From: Paenibacillus wulumuqiensis
GTDB lineage: Bacteria; Bacillota; Bacilli; Paenibacillales; Paenibacillaceae
Assembly (NCBI RefSeq): GCF_000971965.1
Contig: NZ_LAQP01000004.1
Coordinates: 575,171-639,170, forward strand
DNA length: 64,000 nucleotides
Reading direction: 5' to 3'
Shown here: piece by piece, positions 55,549-63,188 of the stretch
How positions within the stretch are numbered: the first letter of the stretch is position 1
Layout of the letters: the number at the start of each line of letters is the position of its first letter
Made by a program: the position numbers and the translations under genes
Notes under the pieces: generated by a model
The model's database searches: none
Seen by the model: only the letters and a program-made list of their open reading frames with translations
Told to the model about the DNA's origin: nothing

Positions 55549-55603
55549 AAAAAGGAAGAGAAAACTACAGTGTACTTACTGTTAGTTTTCTCTTCCTTTT
55601 TTA
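55549..55603. terminator. Strong bidirectional terminator before the spike cassette
   Basis: An 18-base perfect stem (AAAAAGGAAGAGAAAACT and complement) around 17 bases, with T run on the plus strand. It isolates the downstream cassette from the DUF1836 gene. Confidence 0.88.
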
Positions 55604-55628
55604 TTTATGGATATGATTAAAATTAAAT

Positions 55629-55733
55629 ATGGTCAGTTACTACGACGATATTCAGAGCGACCACTATAGAAGTCTGCCTGAGCTGGATTGCTGGTTGGAG
55701 CCTCGTCCAATCGAAGTGATGAATCATTTGTAA
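55629..55733 (+). CDS. Possible short ORF or gene remnant (34 aa)
   Basis: ATG 55629 opens a 34-codon frame (MVSYYDDIQSDH ... EVMNHL) with protein-like composition in an otherwise AT-rich gap. There is no clear ribosome binding site. It may be the tail of a decayed gene at the cassette border rather than a functional peptide. Confidence 0.25.
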   Translation: MVSYYDDIQSDHYRSLPELDCWLEPRPIEVMNHL

Positions 55734-55880
55734 AGACCTCCTTTTCGGCCTTTCAAACCCCAAATTTTGTGCAGAAAAATGCAGAAGAAGTATTGTAAAT
55801 AGTACCAATTATCCAAAATTTTTAATAGTTATAAGAAAAATTAGCGACTTGTTATAGATTCTATGATAAGCGCAAAAATG

Positions 55881-55916
55881 TATAATTGTATGGTGTATTA
55901 CTGACTTTAAAGTCAG
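55881..55916 (+). promoter_or_regulatory. Promoter and palindromic operator of the spike cassette
   Basis: A perfect -10 box TATAAT (55881-55886) is followed 14 bases later by CTGACTTTAAAGTCAG (55901-55916), a perfect 16-base palindrome placed at or just after the expected transcription start. The -35 is poor. A repressor on the palindrome would block initiation. The first start codon is 30 bases on. Confidence 0.5.
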
Positions 55917-55946
55917 CTTAGTTTTGATTGAAAGGAGAAACTATGA

Positions 55947-56618
55947 ATGAGCAACATGGATGAAAAAATCATTTCCATGATTCATACTTCCAGACAAAAA
56001 GAAATTGAACTTTCCAATAGTTCATCCATCCGGGAGCAGGAATCAAATCAGCATTTTAAAAGTGAAAATGAATCCTTGAATAAGGCGGATGTGCGCCAGT
56101 TGTTGTTATCGATTGGTGAAAGCAGTGTTCCTTTTCATGAAGCAAGCTTGCTTGATCATCAAATTAATATACATAAGCCAAAATTATTCCGTCTTATGAC
56201 CGAACAGGAGGCTGCAATCAAGTATCCATCTGAACGTCGTCCAACACTGATTTATACGAATAATAATGCAACTATCAATCTGACGTTCAACCATACGAAC
56301 AGCCTGCTTGATTACCAAGAGATCGAAGAATTCACGCAGGCAATGGCTACGATTCTGCAAGCAAACCAGCCCGTGCGACAGTGGATCGGTCATGGTCTTT
56401 ATACTGCAGGGGAACAACAGTATGGATACTGTGAGTTTATTTCACCAGCATTGAATACAGATATTTATAATCTGATGTTCTTTGCTTCGCTGCAGGGAAA
56501 AGCACTCGTTGGAGGATTTAATTGTATAGAGTCTGATCAAACCAACTGGCAGCCGATTGCTTGGGCAATGCTGGAGTCATTGGTCGTACATGAACATGTG
56601 CAAGGAGGAAAAGCCTGA
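55947..56618 (+). CDS. DcrB/DUF1795-like protein, putative spike-effector chaperone
   Basis: A 223-residue protein. The first 55 residues are polar and look disordered. The remainder resembles the DcrB (PsbP-like) fold: IHKPKLFRLM, INLTFNHTNSLLDYQEIEEF, then WIGHGLYTAGEQQYGYCEFISPA, IYNLMFFASLQGKALVGGFNC. In proteobacterial type VI systems DUF1795 (Eag) proteins load effectors onto VgrG spikes. Its position directly before a VgrG gene, with a one-base stop/start overlap, supports the same role here. AAAGGAG lies 9 bases before ATG 55947. There is no signal peptide, unlike periplasmic DcrB. Family assignment is by pattern only. Confidence 0.65.
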   Translation: MSNMDEKIISMIHTSRQKEIELSNSSSIREQESNQHFKSENESLNKADVRQLLLSIGESSVPFHEASLLDHQINIHKPKLFRLMTEQEAAIKYPSERRPTLIYTNNNATINLTFNHTNSLLDYQEIEEFTQAMATILQANQPVRQWIGHGLYTAGEQQYGYCEFISPALNTDIYNLMFFASLQGKALVGGFNCIESDQTNWQPIAWAMLESLVVHEHVQGGKA

Positions 56619-58042
56619 TGAGTACAGTATCTGCCACTTACAGTAATTTACGAGTACATCCGTATGATCTGGTCAGTCTCGAAGAGTTAACAATCACAAA
56701 GGAAATGAATAATCATGCACGTTTGCGCTTTACGGGAATCATCCCGGAAGAGAAGCAGGAGAGCTATGTAGAAATGACGGAAGCTGATACGGCAGTGGAG
56801 ATACGGCAGCTCGATAACCAAGGGAACACCGACACACTGTTCCACGGTATCGTACTGCATGTCGGCATTAAGACGGTACGCAGCGTCTACTATCTGGAAG
56901 TGGAGGCCATATCACACACCTATCTGCTGGATGTGAAGAAAAAAAAGCGTTCCTTTCAAAATCATGCCATGACATATGGGGAGCTGCTGAATCAGGTGGC
57001 TTCGGATTATGACAAGTTTGACGTGATGGATGCAGCGACAGATGGAGCAGCAATCGGGAATTTTACCCTGCAATATCTGGAGACGGATTGGGAGTTTCTT
57101 AAGCGGATGGCTTCCCGTTTTCATACTTCGCTGATGCCGGTAGCCACAGCAACCCATCCCAAATTTTACCTGGGCGTGTTTGAGAGTTCTTCCAAAGGAA
57201 AACTGGATAACTATCATTATCAGTTAGAAAAGCGTATGGATGATTATCATTACTATTCTGCCAACGACGAAGGTGCCTTTGACGAAAATGACTTTATCGA
57301 TTATGAAGTGGAGACCGAAACGGTACTTGATCTCGGCAGCATGATTGAATTCAAGGGACGTCAAATGTATGTTCGCGCTGTACATACCCAAATGAAGCAG
57401 GGAGTAGCTCTGCATCGTTACTGGCTTTGCAGCCGTAAGGGATTGCGCCAGAGACAGCTATACAATGAAAAAATTATTGGAGCCTCGATCCAGGGCAAGG
57501 TCATTGGAATTGTCAAAGACACGGTTAAAATCCATTTATACATCGATAAGGCACAAGATGTTGGCACAGCTCACTGCTTCCCGTATTCTTCCATGTATAC
57601 GGCAGAGGGCAGCAGCGGATGGTACTGCATGCCAGAGACCGGTGATCACGTTCGTATCTACTTCCCGGGAAGCCGTGAGGAAGAAGCAGTTGCCAGCAGC
57701 TCGGTCCGCCAGGATAAGTCAGAAGGTACCAGCAATAAGGTTAGCGATCCAGACAAGAAGATTTTGCGCACGGCAGCCGGCAAAGAGATCATGCTGGCGC
57801 CGGATGAAATTGTAATCACCGGCAAAGATGGAGCGGTTTTTATCCGGCTGAATGAAGGCGGAGGAATCGAGATTATCAGCAATCAGCAGATTACGCTGAA
57901 AGCAGCCCAGGACATTATGATTAATTCCGATAAAAATGTTACCATCTCTGCCAAAGATGAGATAAGTCTGTCCTGCAAAGAAAGCAGCATTCTCATGGAT
58001 GGAAGTACCAGGATTATCGGTAAAAATCTGAATACCAACTGA
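56618..58042 (+). CDS. VgrG-like contractile-system spike protein
   Basis: A 474-residue spike protein. Residues 1-280 resemble the gp27-like hub (phage late control D), including TVRSVYYLEVEAISHTYLLD and LQYLETDWEFLKRMASRF. An OB-fold gp5-like domain follows (about 285-375; IGASIQGKVIGIVKDTVKIH, SSGWYCMPETGDHVRIYFPG). The C-terminus is a beta-helix needle (about 390-474) of short alternating strands (ITLKAAQDIMINSDKNVTIS). It closely parallels the first 490 residues of the protein at 60411. GGAGG precedes ATG 56618. It would cap a tail tube, but no tube or sheath gene is in the window. Confidence 0.9.
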   Translation: MSTVSATYSNLRVHPYDLVSLEELTITKEMNNHARLRFTGIIPEEKQESYVEMTEADTAVEIRQLDNQGNTDTLFHGIVLHVGIKTVRSVYYLEVEAISHTYLLDVKKKKRSFQNHAMTYGELLNQVASDYDKFDVMDAATDGAAIGNFTLQYLETDWEFLKRMASRFHTSLMPVATATHPKFYLGVFESSSKGKLDNYHYQLEKRMDDYHYYSANDEGAFDENDFIDYEVETETVLDLGSMIEFKGRQMYVRAVHTQMKQGVALHRYWLCSRKGLRQRQLYNEKIIGASIQGKVIGIVKDTVKIHLYIDKAQDVGTAHCFPYSSMYTAEGSSGWYCMPETGDHVRIYFPGSREEEAVASSSVRQDKSEGTSNKVSDPDKKILRTAAGKEIMLAPDEIVITGKDGAVFIRLNEGGGIEIISNQQITLKAAQDIMINSDKNVTISAKDEISLSCKESSILMDGSTRIIGKNLNTN

Positions 58043-58074
58043 TTCAGGGATGTAGTGGGCAAATAAGGGGGAGA

Positions 58075-59292
58075 ATGATGAATTCTGTGGAGGTCCTCAG
58101 TCATTTTGAACGGCATGAGGTAAGATCCTGGCGTCAGCGCACACTGCTGGAGTTGGACGCTGCGTTTGGGCAAGGACGAGAAGAATGGATTGCAGCTTTT
58201 TTAATGCATTTTGAGAGCTGGTGTTCCCGGCTGCTCGAAAAACAGCAAAAAGGCGAAAAAGGGAAGATTGGCTATATCAGCTATCACCTTTTGCGAACCC
58301 GTCTGCAAGAAAATGAAGCCGTTTATCTGGTGGAAGGAATGGATGATACCTGGTGGTTGGATAAACAGCCTTATCAGGGATATTATGCGGCAGACTGGGC
58401 ATTCTCTTCATGGATGAAGTGTAAACAGGAGCTGCTTTTTGCAGCTCATTCTTATAGCGGCAGAATACGCGATCCTCAGCTTGAAAAAATAGCTCGTAAA
58501 GAGTGTGAGCATTTTCATCGCTATGTCATAGAATTAATTCGTCTGGCGATGCCAAGAGCAGCAAAGCTGGATGCTTATCAACGACTGCAGCGGGAAGAAG
58601 TTTTCGAGGTACGGGTAGGCGAGTATATGGATCACAGTGTTGTGGTCTATAAAGAGGATCGGCGTCAGCGCGAATCGGAACATGTTCGTGAATGGATTCG
58701 TGAAAGGCATGAGAATGACTATGCTTATGAAGCTTATGAACATTTCGATTTGGCTGGCGAGCATGCGGCAGGACTGGATTTCCGCTACTCTACCTTTCAT
58801 AAATGTAATCTCAAGCAGATCGATATGCGATGGAGCATGATGGTTGGAACGCGCTGGGAGGAATGTTTCCTGCAGCAAGCAGATTTGTCGGAAAGTTTGG
58901 TACATGGCGCATGCTTTGGTGGTTCTAATATGAGAGGAGTCAACTTGCAAAAAATTATGGGCGGCCGATCTCGTGAAGCCTCTACTCATTGGGTAATGCC
59001 CTCTCTGGATGCAGTTAGTTTTGTTCATACCGATTTGAGAGAAGCGGATCTGTCCTATGCAGATATTCCTCAAGCCGACTTTTCTTTTGCTGATCTAAGG
59101 GGCGGAATTTTGCATGGAGCGAATCTGGAGGGTGCCATTTTGTGCAATGCCAATCTAAGTGATGCAGAGCTGCAGGGAACTAATCTTAGATATGCGGATC
59201 TGCGCGGTACGGATCTAACAAACGCCAATCTGGAAGGAGCCGATTTGACCGGAGCCATTGTAGAGTGTGCAGTCCGGCCATCCGGTGAATGA
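58075..59292 (+). CDS. Pentapeptide-repeat protein of the spike cassette
   Basis: A 405-residue protein. Residues 1-235 form a helical region rich in Trp, Arg and Glu with no family recognised. From about 240 to 400 it has pentapeptide repeats (ADLSYADIPQADFSFADL, then GANLEGAILCNANLSDAELQG) forming a right-handed square helix. In proteobacterial type VI clusters a DUF2169 plus pentapeptide protein often sits between VgrG and a PAAR-like protein, the same order as here. GGGGGAGA precedes two ATGs (58075, 58078). It may be an adaptor linking cargo to the spike. Confidence 0.85.
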   Translation: MMNSVEVLSHFERHEVRSWRQRTLLELDAAFGQGREEWIAAFLMHFESWCSRLLEKQQKGEKGKIGYISYHLLRTRLQENEAVYLVEGMDDTWWLDKQPYQGYYAADWAFSSWMKCKQELLFAAHSYSGRIRDPQLEKIARKECEHFHRYVIELIRLAMPRAAKLDAYQRLQREEVFEVRVGEYMDHSVVVYKEDRRQRESEHVREWIRERHENDYAYEAYEHFDLAGEHAAGLDFRYSTFHKCNLKQIDMRWSMMVGTRWEECFLQQADLSESLVHGACFGGSNMRGVNLQKIMGGRSREASTHWVMPSLDAVSFVHTDLREADLSYADIPQADFSFADLRGGILHGANLEGAILCNANLSDAELQGTNLRYADLRGTDLTNANLEGADLTGAIVECAVRPSGE

Positions 59293-59318
59293 ACACGACT
59301 GCAGGAAGGAACAAAGGG

Positions 59319-59855
59319 ATGGAATATTTTATATTAAAACAGGACCAACGACTGATCAATACGGCGCAGCCACAGCAGGTATCCCGGCTGTTACCGCCAG
59401 AGCTGCTGCTTCCCGAGCGTCATGGTGCACTGGATGACATGAATTTGTATTTCACGGTACAAAAAGGTGGCTTGATGGAGCCTACCGATTATATCCAGCA
59501 TCCGGTACCTTTAATGTCGGACGCGATGAGAAAGCTTCTAATTCTATGGGAGCCGTCTATACGCAGCTATCCAGTTACGTTAAACGATACGGAGCTAATC
59601 GAGCATAAGCTATACTGGCTGGTGCTTCCCCCATTGGTGCAAGCTCTGGCGGAAGAGACATCTTTTTATCCTGATGGGAGTCTAAAGCAGCTCGTACTAA
59701 ATAATGAACAGCTGAGAAATTATACAGTTTGTCAGTTGGCAGGTATCCGGGAGCGGATCATTCTGGTTAATCTCGGTCTCGCCGAGAGTATCTTGCGCCG
59801 AGATTATGACGGTATCTGTCTGGAACGTATCGGAGCATCAGCTCAGGTATACTAA
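59319..59855 (+). CDS. DUF1629/Imm11-like protein of the spike cassette
   Basis: A 178-residue protein starting MEYFILKQDQRLINTA. The pattern fits the DUF1629/Imm11 group: an N-terminal MEYF strand, a central basic-aromatic segment, YWLVLPP, LVLNNEQLRNYTVCQLAG, then IILVNLGLAESILRRDYDGICLERI. In other bacteria such proteins occur with VgrG/PAAR effectors as immunity or adaptor proteins. ATG 59319 lies close after AAAGGG; an upstream ATG at 59289 overlaps the previous stop and could be used by coupling, adding 10 residues. Family assignment is tentative. Confidence 0.6.
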   Translation: MEYFILKQDQRLINTAQPQQVSRLLPPELLLPERHGALDDMNLYFTVQKGGLMEPTDYIQHPVPLMSDAMRKLLILWEPSIRSYPVTLNDTELIEHKLYWLVLPPLVQALAEETSFYPDGSLKQLVLNNEQLRNYTVCQLAGIRERIILVNLGLAESILRRDYDGICLERIGASAQVY

Positions 59856-59902
59856 TATCAATCTATTTGCAGATGAACTTCAAAGTGTAAGGGGGAAATG
59901 CA

Positions 59903-60358
59903 ATGCAAGTCGAAAGTGCAACGCAAGCTTTGCCTTCTGCTGCGGGTGCTCAGCAATCTTATGTGGTAGCCGGAGCTATTATTAGCTGCAGTTGTGGAAC
60001 GCAGCTTACCCGGCTGAAAGTACCGGTAAGCCATGGTGTATACATACGGAAGCTGCCACAGCTGAATATCAATGATTACCAGCCTGGTATCCATATTATG
60101 AATTTTGGCAATTGTACCAATCAGCGTAACCCTGCTGTGAAAAACGGTTCGGTGGATACCAATGGGGTTCAGAAAGCACCCTGTGTCCCGGTAATTACGG
60201 CACCCTGGATCAATGGCAAAGAAGATGTACTGGTAGAGGGTCAGCCTGCCATGCTGAACGTCTGTACGAATAGGTGCGTATATGCAGGCAGCCTGATCAA
60301 AGTAGAAGACGATGGACAGAACCTGGGTGGTGTCTCGGTCGGCGGAGGTGGCAGCTGA
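59903..60358 (+). CDS. DUF4280 PAAR-like spike-tip protein
   Basis: A 151-residue protein matching DUF4280. It has VVAGAIISCSCGTQL near the N-terminus, HIMNFGNCTNQRNPAV, KAPCVPVITAPW and GQPAMLNVCTNRC, with six cysteines (C29, C31, C71, C94, C121, C125) that could bind metal. PAAR proteins form the metal-stabilised tip on VgrG spikes. The Gly-rich C-terminus carries no toxin domain. AAGGGGG lies 7 bases before ATG 59903. It lies directly before the VgrG-toxin fusion, its probable partner. Confidence 0.88.
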   Translation: MQVESATQALPSAAGAQQSYVVAGAIISCSCGTQLTRLKVPVSHGVYIRKLPQLNINDYQPGIHIMNFGNCTNQRNPAVKNGSVDTNGVQKAPCVPVITAPWINGKEDVLVEGQPAMLNVCTNRCVYAGSLIKVEDDGQNLGGVSVGGGGS

Positions 60359-60410
60359 TGAGAGGTGCAGCCGTTATTCCACTTTTCGCAAGCGGGAAAG
60401 GGGCAGTTAG

Positions 60411-63176
60411 ATGAGTACCGTACATACATGGACAGGCTATGGACAGCTGAATATAAAAGGACCTTTTGAGCTTCAGCGTCTGCACGAGTTGAAGCTGGAA
60501 CGCCGTGCAGGCGAACATGCGTATCTGCAACTGACAGCGATTATACCTGATCAGCATACGGACACCTATGCAGCCTTATCTGCAGAAGGTGAATCGATTG
60601 AGATCCAGGAGACAGATGAGCAGGGGAGCGTACTGCGTACCTTATTCCAAGGTTTTGTTCGGCAGCTTAATATTGAAACTGTGCGGGGAATCTATTATCT
60701 TAAGTTGGATGCTGTTTCTCATTCGGCCCGGCTGGATCATAAAGTACAGATTCGTTCTTTTCAAAGAGGACGTCAGACTTCGGGAGAAGTCATAGAAGCG
60801 GTATTAAGCGGCTATGCTGGCTCGGATGTTATCGATAATGCGACACAAGAAGATCATTTGGAATCATTGGTTCTTCAGTACCGTGAAACCGACTGGCAGT
60901 TTATTAAACGTCTGGCTTCCAGGGTTGGAGCTGTTGTTATTCCCGAATCAGCAGTTAGTACGCCAAAACTGTGGATTGGTATTCCGGAAGGAGGAATAAC
61001 ACCGCTTCCCGAGGATGTAGCCTATACGATGAGCCGGGACTTACAAAGCTATGCCGCTGTTCAGGCTGCAGGTCATGAAGTGCAACTAAGTGACTTTACC
61101 ACTTATGAAATACATACAGAGCAGTGGCTGGCACTCGGCAGCCGGGTGAGCTTTCGCGGCCGGGAACTTGCTGTCGGTTCGGCTGTAACGCTTTTGCAAG
61201 ACGGTATTTTACAGCATGTATATGAGCTGCGCCGTGAAGAAGGGATACGCCAGCCCCAATTTTTTAACGAGAAAATTATCGGTGTCTCCCTGGATGGCAA
61301 AATTATCGATCTTAAAAGCGATCAGGTGCGCGTCCATCTGGATGTAGATGCTTCACAGGACAAGAATCTCGCGGTTTGGATTCCATACGAGAGTGCTTAT
61401 ACGGCTGAAGGCAGCAGCGGTTTGTACGTAATGCCCAAACTGGGGGATGCGGTGAAACTATATTTTCCAGGCGCCGAAGAGGAAGAAGTCAAAGCACAGG
61501 GTTCTGTTCGCAAAGGAGCTCAACCATCACCGAAAGTTAGCGACCCCAGCCAGAAATACTGGGGAACCGATTATGGCAAAGAGCTGAAGATGGCTCCGAG
61601 CGAACTAAGTTTAACCGCCATCGAGGGCAGTCTGTTCATCTCGTTGGAAGATTCGAGCGGTATTACCATTCAGAGTGATACAGCCCTATTGATGTCGGCT
61701 CAAAAAACACTCGAGATCACTTCCGATACAAAGGTCGGTATCCAGGCAGGGGAAGGCATCTTTCTTCTCAGTGGTACAAGCAGTGTTATAATGAATGGAG
61801 ATACGGATATCCTCGGAGAAACGATCTATCTGGATGGTCTGATTAAAGCTCCGGTAAGCATCGAAGACTTGGAACCTCAACCCGAAGCACCTTACCAGGA
61901 GGAAGTGCAGGCAGAAGAACCTCCAGAGAAGAAGAGTTTCTGGGAGAAAGCTCTGGATGTAACACAGATTGCGCTGGACGTGGTTGGTTTAATTCCCGGT
62001 GTAGGGGAAGTAGCTGATCTTGCCAATGCGGGTATCTCACTGGCTCGTGGAGACTATGTTGGAGCCGCCTTATCTGCAGCTGCAGCGATTCCTTTTGCTG
62101 GCTGGGCAGCTACAGGAGCAAAAGCTACGCGGAAAGTGGCAAAAGCAGTGGATGCAGCTGCAGGTGGCTCCAAAGCCGCCAAAGCTGTCAAAACGGCTGC
62201 AAAGGTAACGGGAGCTGCTGCTGGTCGAATGGTGAAATCTGCAAGCGAGATCGCTGCGAAGCTGGCGGCAAAAGCAAGCTTTGTACTTGGCAAAGTCACA
62301 GTTGGTGCTCGAAAAGCGGCCCGCCAGCTGGATGTGGATACAATGGCGGCCAGTTTGTCCAAAGCTATGCAGAAAATGAAAGACAGCATGCGTAATATGG
62401 AAATTCCAAGGTTAATGCCAGCACATGCGATGGCAGGCGGTCCGAGCTTGGGAAGAAAGACATTTGGCGAAGCCTATGATGAGATGAAAGACAAGGCTCA
62501 GGTTATGATGTCCAAGGTCTTGCCTCCGCCTAAAAACGGAAAAGCAGGCGGAGGACCAACTGGTTCACACCCGCCAAATCCGAACAATATCACAGAAGCC
62601 GAATTTGACCAACTGGCTGCTGTACTCAAAACTCAAAATCTATCAAGGGTTATGGTAAAAGAACTTAAACAAGGTATGGCTCAAAACAAGTTCGCTATTG
62701 AAAAAGTGGTTGGTGGAAAAGCCAAGTATAAAATTGATGTACTCGATAGCAAAGGTGTTCCTACTACATCGGTATGGATTGATGAATTTGGTAAGACGAC
62801 AGGTATGAGCTGGACGGTGGGCACAAAAGTCAAACGTGGCTCGGGTTACAGGAGAGCAAAAGTACCTAAAGGAACAGAGCGAGGACATATCAAATCGGTT
62901 AATGAGGGTGCTTTAGATAACGCTGTGGAGGACAGCCCGTTGAATATTATTCCTCAGACACGCCCTGTTAACGATCCGAGAATGAAAGCATTTGAAGCAT
63001 ATAGAGTTAAACAGTGTCAAGGAGAAAAAGTTATTACCGACATATTGGATGACCCTGCAGGTTATGTAAGAGTTCAAATTCCTGGAAAAAATATTAATGT
63101 TGTATATAACCCATTATCTTCTGAAGCAAAAGATTGGCCTAGCGACTGGTATAAAACTAAAGGACCTTTTGAATAA
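60411..63176 (+). CDS. VgrG-like spike fused to a predicted nuclease toxin
   Basis: A 921-residue chimera. Residues 1-490 are a complete VgrG-like spike (hub, OB-fold with SSGLYVMPKLGDAVKLYFPG, beta-helix), paralogous to the protein at 56618. An acidic Pro/Glu linker (about 485-510) leads to a hydrophobic Ala/Gly helical segment (about 515-575; VGLIPGVGEVADLANAG) like those before toxin domains in polymorphic toxins. A Lys/Ala-rich stretch follows. The C-terminal 120 residues resemble DNA/RNA non-specific endonucleases: ERGH (823-826), then a downstream Asn and NIIPQ. The last 600 bases are more AT-rich than the spike part. AAAGGGG precedes ATG 60411. Confidence 0.85.
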   Translation: MSTVHTWTGYGQLNIKGPFELQRLHELKLERRAGEHAYLQLTAIIPDQHTDTYAALSAEGESIEIQETDEQGSVLRTLFQGFVRQLNIETVRGIYYLKLDAVSHSARLDHKVQIRSFQRGRQTSGEVIEAVLSGYAGSDVIDNATQEDHLESLVLQYRETDWQFIKRLASRVGAVVIPESAVSTPKLWIGIPEGGITPLPEDVAYTMSRDLQSYAAVQAAGHEVQLSDFTTYEIHTEQWLALGSRVSFRGRELAVGSAVTLLQDGILQHVYELRREEGIRQPQFFNEKIIGVSLDGKIIDLKSDQVRVHLDVDASQDKNLAVWIPYESAYTAEGSSGLYVMPKLGDAVKLYFPGAEEEEVKAQGSVRKGAQPSPKVSDPSQKYWGTDYGKELKMAPSELSLTAIEGSLFISLEDSSGITIQSDTALLMSAQKTLEITSDTKVGIQAGEGIFLLSGTSSVIMNGDTDILGETIYLDGLIKAPVSIEDLEPQPEAPYQEEVQAEEPPEKKSFWEKALDVTQIALDVVGLIPGVGEVADLANAGISLARGDYVGAALSAAAAIPFAGWAATGAKATRKVAKAVDAAAGGSKAAKAVKTAAKVTGAAAGRMVKSASEIAAKLAAKASFVLGKVTVGARKAARQLDVDTMAASLSKAMQKMKDSMRNMEIPRLMPAHAMAGGPSLGRKTFGEAYDEMKDKAQVMMSKVLPPPKNGKAGGGPTGSHPPNPNNITEAEFDQLAAVLKTQNLSRVMVKELKQGMAQNKFAIEKVVGGKAKYKIDVLDSKGVPTTSVWIDEFGKTTGMSWTVGTKVKRGSGYRRAKVPKGTERGHIKSVNEGALDNAVEDSPLNIIPQTRPVNDPRMKAFEAYRVKQCQGEKVITDILDDPAGYVRVQIPGKNINVVYNPLSSEAKDWPSDWYKTKGPFE

Positions 63177-63188
63177 GGAGCGATGTAA

